A DNA stretch of 21,597 nucleotides from DATEJJ01 sp039649115 (GTDB taxonomy: Bacteria > Actinomycetota > Actinomycetes > Mycobacteriales > Micromonosporaceae). Below the pieces are notes generated by a model, which saw only the letters and a list, made by a program, of their open reading frames with translations, did no database searches and had not been told where the DNA came from. The stretch lies in NCBI GenBank assembly GCA_039649115.1, contig JBBWZQ010000336.1:1-21597 (forward strand), given 5' to 3'. A program made the position numbers and the translations under genes. Shown piece after piece: positions 1 to 7,042 of this stretch. Numbering within the stretch: the stretch's first letter is position 1; each line of letters opens with the position of its first letter.

Positions 1-798
1 TTCCAGCGCGCGACGGTGACCCGGGTCATCGCGGAGAACGCGGACGTCCGTACCTTCGTGCTCGCGCCACAGGAGGCGCCGTTCGCCTACCGCGCCGGGC
101 AGTTCTGCACGTTCCGGGTACGGGTGAACGGCAGGGACCTGCTGCGGTCGTACTCGATGTCCAGCGCACCGGAGACCGACGCCGAGCTGATGACGACGGT
201 CAAGCGGGTACCCGGCGGTGCGGTGTCCAGCTGGATGGTCGAGCACCTCGCACCCGGCGACGAGGTGGAGCTGACCCGCCCCCGGGGCGTGTTCTGCCTG
301 CGCGAGGCCGACGCACCGCTGCTCGGGTTCAGCGGCGGCAGCGGGATCACCCCGATCCTCTCCCTGGCCAAGAGCGCGCTGGCCACCACCGGCTCCTACG
401 TGTGCGGGCCGGAGCCGTTCATGGCGCTGGTGGAGTCCGCGCTGTCCGGGCCGGGCCGGGTGTTCAGCGAACGGTTCGGCGGCGCCCCGCTCCCCCCGGA
501 CGCCACCGCCAGGACCGGCCAGCCCGAGGGGACGGTGACCATCGTGCTGGGCGGCAAGCGGGTCTCGGTGCCCCGGCGGCCGGACGAGACGCTGCTGGAG
601 AGCGCGCGGCGCGCCGGTCTCGCCCCGCCGTTCTCCTGCGAGGCCGGCAACTGCGCGACCTGCATCGCGAAGCTCACCGCCGGCGAGGTGAAGATGCGGG
701 TCAACGACGTGCTGACCGGGGAGGAGATCGCCGACGGGTACGTGCTCACCTGCCAGAGCGTGCCGCAGACCCCGTCAGTCACCGTCCGGTACGAATGA
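1..798 (+). CDS. FNR-type ferredoxin reductase with C-terminal 2Fe-2S domain (5' partial, NAD domain shortened)
   Basis: The reading frame is open to the left edge, so the true start lies outside; the GTG at 16 is internal to the fold. The product resembles the reductase component of Rieske-type or other multicomponent oxygenases (KshB/PaaE/HmpA-like). A flavin-binding barrel with the motif RSYSMSSAP is followed by GGSGITP (nt 331-351), CGPEPFM (nt 403-423) and a plant-type 2Fe-2S domain with Cys codons at 637, 652, 661 and 751 (C-x4-C-x2-C-x29-C). Only about 17 residues separate GGSGITP from CGPEPFM. Family members have roughly 80 or more, so most of the NAD-binding subdomain is absent, without a frameshift. 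The flavin and Fe-S parts look intact, but hydride transfer from NAD(P)H is doubtful. The oxygenase partner would be to the left, out of view. The gene converges on the GntR regulator. Confidence 0.85.
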   Translation, partial: FQRATVTRVIAENADVRTFVLAPQEAPFAYRAGQFCTFRVRVNGRDLLRSYSMSSAPETDAELMTTVKRVPGGAVSSWMVEHLAPGDEVELTRPRGVFCLREADAPLLGFSGGSGITPILSLAKSALATTGSYVCGPEPFMALVESALSGPGRVFSERFGGAPLPPDATARTGQPEGTVTIVLGGKRVSVPRRPDETLLESARRAGLAPPFSCEAGNCATCIAKLTAGEVKMRVNDVLTGEEIADGYVLTCQSVPQTPSVTVRYE

Positions 799-873
799 AC
801 CCACCGGTGCCCGGACCGCCCCACCGCCACGCCGTCCTGAACTCTGCCGGCGCCGCTGTTGTCGGCACCCGGG

Positions 874-1632
874 TCATGGCAGGTTCCCCATCCGGCCCAT
901 CTCGCGCAGCGCTTCGATCACGCTGGCGATGTGCTCCCGCATCGCCGCCTCCGCCTGGACCGGATCGCGCGACCGGATGGCGGCGACGATCCGTTCGTGC
1001 TGCGGCAGCGAGATGGCCGGCCGCCCGGGCAGCAGCGAGAGCATGTACTGGTGCCGGACCAGTTGGCCGCGCAGGGTCTCGATGATGCCGTCCGCGGCAC
1101 GGTGCCCGGCGATGCGCCGTACGGTCGCGTGCAGCCGCTGGTTGAGGTCGCTGTACCGCCGGAACTCGCCAGCCGAGACGGCACGGCGCATCAACAGGCC
1201 GATCTCGTCGAGCTCGCTGGCCTCCTCGTCGCCGATGCGCGTCGCCGCCCGGGCGGCGACCAGGCCCTCCAGCACCATCCGCACCTCGGTGATCTCGATC
1301 GCTTCGTCGAGGGACACCTTGCGGACCTGGGCGCCCCTGTTCCGCTGCACGTCGACGAGGCCTTCGCCGGCGAGGTCCTGCAGGGCGGCGCGAACATTGA
1401 ACCGGCTCGCGCCCAGCCGCTCGCACAGCTGCGCTTCCACAAGGCGCTCGCCGGGCAGGTACTCACCGCGCAGGATCGCCTCCCGCAAGGCGTCCCGGGC
1501 CTTTGCGGCGGTCGAGGCTACGGCCGCAGTGTCCACGCGCCGGCCCTCCCGCGGTTGCGCTCGCTCTCGCCCTGAGGCGCCAGAAGCATATCCGTCGGGT
1601 CCCCGGTGCGCTTCGCCCGTTGGATGCGGCAT
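874..1632 (-). CDS. GntR-family transcriptional regulator, FadR/FCD subfamily
   Basis: An N-terminal winged HTH (ALREAILRGEYLPGERL, then LCERLGASRFNVRAALQDL) precedes an all-helical FCD ligand domain. That domain shows DLNQRLH and the C-terminal pattern AAIRSRDPVQAEAAMREHI, which carry the usual Asp/His metal or effector ligands. Such proteins are typically repressors released by a carboxylic acid. I chose the ATG at 1632 because GGGAGGAG lies 5 bases upstream, giving 252 aa. A GTG at 1536 also has GGGAGG upstream (8 bases) and would give 220 aa without the disordered N-terminus, so the start is not settled. The gene diverges from the galB-like operon. Two FadR-type operators lie in the shared gap, one overlapping its own putative -35, which suggests autoregulation and control of the operon. 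Confidence 0.9.
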   Translation of the reverse strand: MPHPTGEAHRGPDGYASGASGRERAQPREGRRVDTAAVASTAAKARDALREAILRGEYLPGERLVEAQLCERLGASRFNVRAALQDLAGEGLVDVQRNRGAQVRKVSLDEAIEITEVRMVLEGLVAARAATRIGDEEASELDEIGLLMRRAVSAGEFRRYSDLNQRLHATVRRIAGHRAADGIIETLRGQLVRHQYMLSLLPGRPAISLPQHERIVAAIRSRDPVQAEAAMREHIASVIEALREMGRMGNLP

Positions 1633-1707
1633 CGCTTCTCCTCCCACCGGCCGCTGCGCCCGGCGCCGCGCACTCCGTGGTACCAGCTCGCCGAACTGGT
1701 TGGGGGA

Positions 1708-1736
1708 ACGTTAAGGGCCGGCGACAGGATTGTCAA
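1708..1736 (-). promoter_or_regulatory. Putative promoter of the GntR gene
   Basis: Read on the minus strand, TTGACA (1736-1731) is followed after exactly 17 bases by TAACGT (1713-1708). The -35 is a perfect consensus and the -10 is weak but keeps the TA....T pattern. The -35 lies inside operator 1, so a bound regulator would block RNA polymerase. The promoter is predicted from sequence only. Confidence 0.45.
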
Positions 1737-1740
1737 CGAT
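1729..1740. promoter_or_regulatory. Putative FadR/GntR operator 1
   Basis: ATTGTCAACGAT fits the FadR-subfamily half-site pattern TNGT-N2-ACNA. Its reverse complement, ATCGTTGACAAT, matches operator 2 at 11 of 12 positions. It is AT-rich within a GC-rich region and overlaps the putative -35 of the regulator gene. Confidence 0.6.
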
Positions 1741-1804
1741 CCACTAGGCCCACAGCTTCGCTGACCGCCCAGTATTGTCGGCTTTCACCTCTGGGGCTGA
1801 GCAT

Positions 1805-1816
1805 ATTGTTGACAAT
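1805..1816. promoter_or_regulatory. Putative FadR/GntR operator 2, upstream of the galB-like gene
   Basis: ATTGTTGACAAT is a near-palindrome (arms ATTGT and ACAAT) that fits TNGT-N2-ACNA. It contains a TTGACA (1809-1814) that could be the -35 for the rightward operon, although no good -10 is visible 16-18 bases downstream. Its centre is 76 bp from that of operator 1. A further half-site ATTGTC lies at 1774-1779. Confidence 0.6.
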
Positions 1817-1854
1817 CTTATGGCGAGCTGGTTGAGTCCGAACAGGAGGTGCCG

Positions 1855-2583
1855 ATGCCCGCTCAAGCGCTGCTGGTTCTGACCGCCCACCCGGGCGACT
1901 TCGTGTGGCGGGCCGCCGGAGCCATCGCGCTCGCGGCGTCCCGCAGCGGGCGCGTCGTGATCGGGTGCATGAGCTTCGGCGAACGCGGCGAGTCCGCGAG
2001 CCTGTGGCGCAAGGGGTACAACCTAGAGGCCGTCAAGGCGCACCGGCGCGCGGAGGCCGACCGGGCGGCCACCGTCCTGGGTGCCGAGATCCGCTACTTC
2101 GACGCCGGCGACTACCCGCTGACCGAGACACCGCGGCTGCTGGCCGGCCTGGTCGCGCTGTACCGCGAGGTGCAGCCGGCCGTGGTGCTCACTCACGCGG
2201 CGGCCGACCCGTACAACGGGGACCACGCGACCGCGCACGCCATCGCGATCAAGGCCCGCATCCTTGCCCAGGCGCCGGGTGTCGAGGGTCCGGGCGAGGT
2301 CATCGGCGCGCCGCCGGTGTTCTGCTTCGAGCCGCACCAGCCGGAGCAGTGCGGCTTCGTTCCGGACGTCCTGCTGGACATCACGCCGGTGTGGGAGCGC
2401 AAGTGCGACGCCATGCGGGTACTGGGCGCGCAGAGTCACTTGTGGACGTACTACACGGATCTGGGCCGGCGCCGCGGCATGCAGGCCACCCGCAACTCGG
2501 GACCCAACCTGGGTATCCCCGGGGAGGCCTATGCCGAGGCGTACCAGCGCGTCTACCCGCAGGTCACCGGAGAGCTCGGGTGA
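1855..2583 (+). CDS. galB: 4-oxalomesaconate hydratase, PIG-L/LmbE family (GalB-like)
   Basis: This enzyme hydrates enol-form 4-oxalomesaconate to 4-carboxy-4-hydroxy-2-oxoadipate in the lower pathway of gallate and 4,5-cleaved protocatechuate. The 242-aa product has the PIG-L fold. In place of the usual AHPDDE it has AHPGDFVWRAAG (His12, Asp15), the form I associate with GalB-type hydratases, and the third zinc-site region is DPYNGDHATAH (His124, His128). Further GalB-like blocks are SFGERGES, FDAGDYPL, FEPHQPEQC and LLDITPVW. I chose the ATG at 1855 because AGGAGG ends 5 bases before it; the GTG at 1849 overlaps that SD. The stop overlaps the next start as GTGA. The adjacent CHA aldolase and tautomerase genes strongly support the call over a generic deacetylase. 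The divergent GntR protein is the likely regulator. Confidence 0.88.
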   Translation: MPAQALLVLTAHPGDFVWRAAGAIALAASRSGRVVIGCMSFGERGESASLWRKGYNLEAVKAHRRAEADRAATVLGAEIRYFDAGDYPLTETPRLLAGLVALYREVQPAVVLTHAAADPYNGDHATAHAIAIKARILAQAPGVEGPGEVIGAPPVFCFEPHQPEQCGFVPDVLLDITPVWERKCDAMRVLGAQSHLWTYYTDLGRRRGMQATRNSGPNLGIPGEAYAEAYQRVYPQVTGELG

Positions 2584-3269
2584 CCGGCCACCGGGTGGTG
2601 CGTACCATCCCCCGCCCCGACCCGGACCGGGTGGCCGGCCTCGCCGAGGTGGGTGTGTCCACTGTGCACGAGGCTCAGGGGCGCCGCGGGGCGTTCGGCA
2701 CCGCGATCCGCCCGATCCAGCAGGACATCCGCGTCGCGGGCCCGGCCGTCACGGTCTCCTGCCAGGCCGGCGACAACCTCATGCTGCACGCCGCGGTGGA
2801 GGTGTGCCGCCCCGGGGACGTCCTGGTCGTGGTGACCACGTCCCCGTCCACCGACGGCATGCTCGGCGAACTGCTCGCCACCTCGCTGGCCGCGCACGGC
2901 GTCGTCGGCGTGGTCATCGACGCGGGCGTGCGCGACGTCGCGGTGCTGCGCACGATGCGCTTCCCGGTGTGGGCGCGGGCGATCAGTCCACAAGGTACGG
3001 TCAAGGCGAGCCCCGGGTCGGTGAACGTTCCGGTGGTGTGCGGCGGCCAGCCGGTGTCACCCGGTGACGTGGTCGTGGCCGACGACGACGGCGTCGTGGT
3101 GGTTGCCCGGGAAGACGTGACCACGGTCCTGTCCGCCGCCCGGGACCGGGAGGCGGCCGAGACCGCCAAGCGTGCCCGGCTCGCCGCCGGCGAACTGGGA
3201 CTGGACATGTACGGCCTGCGATCGCTGCTCGCCGACCTCGGCGTCAGGTACGAGGACGGCGCGCCATGA
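2580..3269 (+). CDS. galC: 4-carboxy-4-hydroxy-2-oxoadipate (CHA) aldolase, RraA-like fold (GalC/LigK-like)
   Basis: This 229-aa protein belongs to the HMG/CHA aldolase group, which cleaves 4-carboxy-4-hydroxy-2-oxoadipate to pyruvate and oxaloacetate and often also decarboxylates oxaloacetate. Family-typical segments in order are GVSTVHEAQGR, AGPAVTVSCQAGDNLMLHAAVE, PGDVLVVVTTSPSTDGMLGELLATSL, GVVIDAGVRDV (metal and substrate site), FPVWARAISPQGTVK, GSVNVPVVCGG, PGDVVVADDDGVVVV and RLAAGELGLDMYGL. The GTG start at 2580 overlaps the previous TGA (GTGA) and the stop overlaps the next ATG (ATGA), so the three genes are probably translationally coupled. Length and motifs are normal. RNase-regulator RraA proteins share the fold but are shorter and lack the C-terminal extension seen here. 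Confidence 0.92.
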   Translation: MTGHRVVRTIPRPDPDRVAGLAEVGVSTVHEAQGRRGAFGTAIRPIQQDIRVAGPAVTVSCQAGDNLMLHAAVEVCRPGDVLVVVTTSPSTDGMLGELLATSLAAHGVVGVVIDAGVRDVAVLRTMRFPVWARAISPQGTVKASPGSVNVPVVCGGQPVSPGDVVVADDDGVVVVAREDVTTVLSAARDREAAETAKRARLAAGELGLDMYGLRSLLADLGVRYEDGAP

Positions 3270-4399
3270 CATCGGGCAGCCGGCGGCGCGGCATCCCGGT
3301 GATGGTGCTGCGCGGCGGCACGTCGAAGGGTGCCTACTTCCTGGCTGGCGACCTGCCCGCCGATCCAGCCCGGCGCGACGCGGTGCTGCTGGGCGTGATG
3401 GGGTCACCGGACCCGCGCCAGATTGACGGGATCGGCGGCGCCCACCCGCTCACGAGCAAGGTCGCGGTCGTGTCCGCCTCAGCACAGCAGGACGCGGACA
3501 CGGACGTGGACTATCTGTTCCTCCAGGTACAGGTGGACAAGCCGATCGTCTCCGCCGAGCAACCGTGCGGCAACATCCTCGCGGGCATCGGACCGTTCGC
3601 CATCGAGCGAGGACTGGTCGAACCGGCCGGTCCGGTGACGCCGGTGCGGGTGCGCATGGTGAACACCGGTGCGGTGGCTGTCGTGCATGTCCCCACCCCG
3701 GGCGGTGTCGTGGCGTACGACGGCGGCACCGCCATCGCCGGGGTACCCGGGACAGCGGCGCGCATCGTCATCGACTTCCACGACACGGCCGGCTCCGTGG
3801 CCCCGGCGCTGCTTCCGTCCGGGTCTCTGGTGGACGAGATCGACGGGGTCGCCGTGACGCTCATCGACAACGGCATGCCGGTGGTGCTGATGGCGGCCGC
3901 GGAGTTGGGTGTCACCGGCTACGAAAGCCCCGCCGACCTGGAGTCCATGCCGGACCTGCTTACCCGCGTCGAGACGCTGCGGCTGCACGCCGGCCGGCTG
4001 ATGGGACTCGGCGACGTGGCCACCGCGACGGTACCGAAGATGTGTCTGGTGGCCGAACCCGCGCACGGCGGCAGCCTGTGCACCCGCATGTTCATCCCGC
4101 ACCGGGTACACGCGTCGATCGGGGTCCTCGCCGCCGTCTCCGTGGGCACCGCGGCGGCGATACCGGGTACCGTCGCGGCGCGCCGGGTGCGCCCGCCCGC
4201 CGATCCGGCGGTTCCGGCCGGGGTCGCGCGCCTGGAGCACCCGACCGGCTGGTACGACGTGGTCATCGAAACCGCCGTCGCGGACGGAGCGTCCGGCGGC
4301 GCCGGTATCCGGGTCGGCCGGTCGGCGGTGGTGAGCACGGCCCGGCTGCTCCTGGACGGCGTCGTGTTCCCCCGCACCGCGCCGGTGCCCGCGCGGTAG
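3266..4399 (+). CDS. galD: 4-oxalomesaconate tautomerase, PrpF family (GalD/LigU-like)
   Basis: This 377-aa PrpF-superfamily isomerase is predicted to interconvert keto and enol forms of 4-oxalomesaconate, the step before hydration. Diagnostic blocks are IPVMVLRGGTSKGAYFLAGD, VMGSPDPRQIDGIGGAHPLTSK, ADTDVDYLFLQVQVDK and CGNILAGIGPFAIERGLVEP, with the catalytic-type Cys in the CGNI block. The second half carries EIDGVAVTLIDNGMPVVLM and VPKMCLVAEP, as expected for the two-domain diaminopimelate-epimerase-like fold. The ATG at 3266 overlaps the aldolase stop. The other PrpF role, 2-methylaconitate isomerase in the methylcitrate cycle, is unlikely because no prpC or prpD-type genes are present and the neighbours are hydratase and aldolase. 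Confidence 0.9.
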   Translation: MTSGSRRRGIPVMVLRGGTSKGAYFLAGDLPADPARRDAVLLGVMGSPDPRQIDGIGGAHPLTSKVAVVSASAQQDADTDVDYLFLQVQVDKPIVSAEQPCGNILAGIGPFAIERGLVEPAGPVTPVRVRMVNTGAVAVVHVPTPGGVVAYDGGTAIAGVPGTAARIVIDFHDTAGSVAPALLPSGSLVDEIDGVAVTLIDNGMPVVLMAAAELGVTGYESPADLESMPDLLTRVETLRLHAGRLMGLGDVATATVPKMCLVAEPAHGGSLCTRMFIPHRVHASIGVLAAVSVGTAAAIPGTVAARRVRPPADPAVPAGVARLEHPTGWYDVVIETAVADGASGGAGIRVGRSAVVSTARLLLDGVVFPRTAPVPAR

Positions 4400-4430
4400 G
4401 CGGGAAACGCAGGACAGGACGGAGAGCCGT

Positions 4431-5393
4431 GTGACTGAACGGATTCGCGACATCGCCCATGTGTCGGCCGTGGAACTCTTCACGCCCGTACCCGAACAGA
4501 GCGTGGAGTTCTTCACCGACCTGATGGCGCTGGAGGTCGTCGCGCGCCGCGGCGACAGCGCGTACCTGCACACCTGGGACGACTACGAGGCGTTCACCGT
4601 GAAGGTCACCGGCGCGGCGGCCGCCGGCATCGGTCGTACCTGGCTGCGCGCGGCCAGCCCGGAGGCGCTGCACCGCCGGGTGCGGGTCATCGAGGACGCC
4701 GGCCTGGCTCACGGATGGAGCGACGACGAACCCGGTTACGGTCCGGTCTTCCAGTTCACCGATCCGGACGGCCATCGGATGGGCCTGTACTGGGACACCC
4801 ACCGGTACGTGGCCGGAGCGTCGATGCGCCCGGCGCTGAAGAACCAGGCGGCCCGCTTTCCCGGGCGCGGTGCGAACGTGCGTCGCCTCGACCACGTCAA
4901 CTACCTCGCCGCCGACGTCGCCGCGAACGGTGCCTTCCTCGCCGGCGTCCTCGGCGCCCGGCCGAGCGAGCAGATCGTGCTGGATGACGGTTCGCTGGGC
5001 GGTGTCTGGTACACCGTGACCGACAAGTCCTACGACCTGGTGTACACCGGCGACTGGACCGGCAGCCGGGGCCGGCTGCACCACGTCGCGTTCGCCACCG
5101 ATACCCGCGACGACATCCTGCGCGCCGCCGACGTGTTCCTCGACGCGGGTACGCACATCGAGACCGGCCCGCACAAGCACGCCATCCAGCAGACGTTCTT
5201 CCTGTACGTCTGGGAACCGGGCGGCAACCGGATCGAGTTGTGCAACGCCGGTGCCCGGCTGCTGCTCGCTCCCGACCACGAAATGATCAGCTGGAGCCAG
5301 GCCGAGCGCGCCAAGGGCCAAGCGTGGGGGCTTAAAACCATCGACACGTTTCACACGCACGGCACGCCTGTCGTCGACGGAGTACCGAAATGA
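4431..5393 (+). CDS. Type I (VOC) extradiol ring-cleavage dioxygenase, catechol 2,3-dioxygenase-like
   Basis: This 320-aa two-domain vicinal-oxygen-chelate protein is an Fe(II) extradiol dioxygenase. The C-terminal catalytic domain shows the 2-His-1-Glu facial triad: His155 in RLDHVNYL, His217/218 in RLHHVAFA and Glu269 in GGNRIEL. His250 and Tyr259 lie in the segment matching most of the PROSITE extradiol signature. The tail contains AQAWGLK-type and FHTHGTP-type segments seen in catechol 2,3-dioxygenases. The start is the GTG at 4431, with GGACGGAG upstream, 31 bases after the tautomerase. Its position in the gal-type operon suggests it makes 4-oxalomesaconate directly, which would require gallate as substrate. 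Known gallate dioxygenases (DesB/GalA) belong to the unrelated LigB superfamily. Catechol, protocatechuate or pyrogallol are alternative substrates. The fold call is firm; the substrate is inference. Confidence 0.88.
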   Translation: MTERIRDIAHVSAVELFTPVPEQSVEFFTDLMALEVVARRGDSAYLHTWDDYEAFTVKVTGAAAAGIGRTWLRAASPEALHRRVRVIEDAGLAHGWSDDEPGYGPVFQFTDPDGHRMGLYWDTHRYVAGASMRPALKNQAARFPGRGANVRRLDHVNYLAADVAANGAFLAGVLGARPSEQIVLDDGSLGGVWYTVTDKSYDLVYTGDWTGSRGRLHHVAFATDTRDDILRAADVFLDAGTHIETGPHKHAIQQTFFLYVWEPGGNRIELCNAGARLLLAPDHEMISWSQAERAKGQAWGLKTIDTFHTHGTPVVDGVPK

Positions 5394-5479
5394 CGATGCG
5401 GCGGCTCCCCGACACGCTCGCGGTACGCGTGATCGACGATGGGCGACTGGTGGATGTCTACCTGCCCGGCCATCCCTAG
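5390..5479 (+). CDS. 29-aa ORF coupled to the dioxygenase gene, unknown
   Basis: The ATG overlaps the dioxygenase stop as ATGA and the ORF runs 29 codons to TAG. The peptide starts MTMRRLPDTLAVRVIDDG and ends in YLPGHP. The segment with DDGRLVDV vaguely recalls the N-terminus of a larger metabolic enzyme, so it may be the remnant of a deleted fifth operon gene; I cannot name a family. Its TAG and the stop of the convergent aldehyde dehydrogenase are the same CTAG palindrome, so the junction looks like a deletion or fusion point. It could also be non-functional. Confidence 0.35.
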   Translation: MTMRRLPDTLAVRVIDDGRLVDVYLPGHP

Positions 5480-6909
5480 CGCAATCGCAATACGACGGTG
5501 CGGGAGTTGGTCATGTCCTGGACGGAGTACCGCGGGCCGGCGACGCCCTGGCCGCTCTCCTTGACACCGCCGTAGGGCATGAGGTCCGGGTGGTAGCTGG
5601 AGGTGTCGTTGACGATGACACCACCCATCTCCAGCCGGCGGGCGAACGTGAACGCCACGTCGATGTCCTGGCAGAACACCCCGGCCTGCAGGCCGAACCT
5701 GGTCGCGTTGGCGAGCGTCACCGCCTCGTCGAGCGACTCGACCGTCGCCATGGCAACCACCGGGGCGAATGCCTCCTCTGTGGACAGTCGCGCCTGGGGC
5801 GTCAGGCCGGTCAGCAGCGTCGGGGTGAGTACCGCGCCCGAGCGCACGCCACCCGCACACAGCTGGGCCCCGCTGGCGCGGGCGTCCTCGACGAGGTGCT
5901 GTGCGCGTCGCGCGCTCTCCTCGCTGATCACCGGACCGACGGCGGTACCCGGTTCGCGCGGGTCGCCGGAGCGCAGCGCCCGGACCAGGTCGCTGAGGCG
6001 CCCGGTGACCTCGACGGCGATGTCGCGGTGCACCAGCAGCCGCTGGACGGAGGTGCAGACCTGGCCGGCCTTGCGGTACCCGGCCCGGATGACCAGCGGC
6101 AGCGCGCGGTCCAGGTCGGCGTCGCGCCACAGCAGCGTCGGGCTGTTGGAGCCGAGCTCCAGTTGGGTGCGCGCCAGCCCGCAGACGGCGCGCAGGTGTC
6201 GGCCCACCTCGGTGGAGCCGGTGAAGCTGAGGTACCGGACGGCGGGGTGGCGAGCGACGCGGTCGCCGACCGTCTCACCCGGCCCGGGCAGCAGCTGGAG
6301 GCGCCTCGGCGGCAGGCCGGCTTCGAGGAGGGCGCGGGCGAGCGCGACGGCGCTGAGCGGGGTCAGCTCGGCGGGCTTGAGGACCACCGAGTTCCCGGCG
6401 GCGAGCGCGGGTGCGAGCTTGTGCGCGACGGTACTGAGCGGGGCGTTGAACGGCGTGATCGCGGCGACCACCCCGACGGGTACCCGCTGGGTGAAGCACA
6501 AGGAGCTCTCCTGCCCCGGTACCGCGTGGACCGGTACCATCTCGCCGGTCAGCCGCTCGCCTTCCTGCGCGGACAGTTCGAACACGGCGAGCGTGCGGTC
6601 CAGCTCGGTGTGGCCGTCCGTGGGCGTGAAGCCGGTCTCCGCCACGTAGTTCGCCACGATGTCCTCGCGCCACTGCGACAGGTGTCCGGCCGCGCGGCGC
6701 AGGATCGCCGCCCGGGCGGTGACGGGCAGGTCCTCGGCGGCTGCCTCGGCGGCGGCGCACAGGGCCGTGTCGACCTGGTCCGGGTCGGGCACCGCCAGCT
6801 CGGTCACGGTTTCGCCGGTGTACTTGTCGAGCACGGCCAGGCGCTCGGCGCCGCGTACCCAGGCGCCGTCGACCAGCAGGCCGGTGACCCCGGTGACATC
6901 GAGTCGCAT
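5476..6909 (-). CDS. NAD(P)-dependent aldehyde dehydrogenase
   Basis: This 477-aa ALDH-superfamily enzyme oxidises an aldehyde to a carboxylic acid. It has the expected order of motifs: oxyanion Asn155 in TPFNAPL, Lys178 in VVLKPAE, FTGSTEVG, the general base Glu251 in LELGSNSP, the nucleophile Cys285 in AGQVCTSVQR, EEAFAPV, and PYGGVKESGQG near the C-terminus. Length is normal. The sequence resembles the broad lactaldehyde / semialdehyde dehydrogenase branch; I cannot assign the substrate. The ATG at 6909 has GGGAG 5-6 bases upstream. The gene diverges from the Gfo/Idh dehydrogenase, and the gap carries an IclR-type palindrome, suggesting it belongs to the IclR regulon rather than the GntR one. 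A 2-hydroxymuconic semialdehyde dehydrogenase role is possible given the nearby extradiol enzyme, but is not shown. Confidence 0.92.
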   Translation of the reverse strand: MRLDVTGVTGLLVDGAWVRGAERLAVLDKYTGETVTELAVPDPDQVDTALCAAAEAAAEDLPVTARAAILRRAAGHLSQWREDIVANYVAETGFTPTDGHTELDRTLAVFELSAQEGERLTGEMVPVHAVPGQESSLCFTQRVPVGVVAAITPFNAPLSTVAHKLAPALAAGNSVVLKPAELTPLSAVALARALLEAGLPPRRLQLLPGPGETVGDRVARHPAVRYLSFTGSTEVGRHLRAVCGLARTQLELGSNSPTLLWRDADLDRALPLVIRAGYRKAGQVCTSVQRLLVHRDIAVEVTGRLSDLVRALRSGDPREPGTAVGPVISEESARRAQHLVEDARASGAQLCAGGVRSGAVLTPTLLTGLTPQARLSTEEAFAPVVAMATVESLDEAVTLANATRFGLQAGVFCQDIDVAFTFARRLEMGGVIVNDTSSYHPDLMPYGGVKESGQGVAGPRYSVQDMTNSRTVVLRLR

Positions 6910-6998
6910 GTGGACTCCCGACAGAGGTGGAGGCGGCGTCGCGCCCCCGCCCGCGCCTTGACCAGCAGAACCGGATGCTACATAGTGGGCATCCTAGA

Positions 6999-7014
6999 GC
7001 GCAACATGTTGCGC
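6999..7014. promoter_or_regulatory. 16-bp perfect palindrome in a divergent promoter region
   Basis: GCGCAACATGTTGCGC reads identically on both strands and sits in the 133-base gap between the aldehyde dehydrogenase and the Gfo/Idh gene. Its right arm overlaps the TGCG-N5-CGCA element that follows. It may be a second binding register for the IclR protein or the site of another regulator. Confidence 0.5.
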
Positions 7015-7022
7015 ATAGCGCA
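7010..7022. promoter_or_regulatory. Putative IclR operator, site A
   Basis: TGCGCATAGCGCA has arms TGCGC and GCGCA around a 3-base centre. The same TGTTGCGC...CGCA arrangement occurs in the iclR/flavoprotein gap (8904-8916), giving a shared TGCG-N5-CGCA element at two divergent promoters of one cluster. Confidence 0.6.
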
Positions 7023-7042
7023 TCATGAGGAGGGATGTGCGG

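Noticed and set aside
799..873. Terminator between the reductase and GntR genes
   Set aside because: Only weak stems were found (GGTGCC at 806-811 with GGCACC at 864-869, and TGCCG with CGGCA), with long loops and no T-run.
3479..4573. Long minus-strand open frame opposite the tautomerase, and similar long frames at 4263-5360 (-), 5590-7233 (+) and 6275-7591 (-)
   Set aside because: Arg/Gly/Ala-rich translations without domains lie opposite confident genes; these are the usual antisense shadows in GC-rich DNA.
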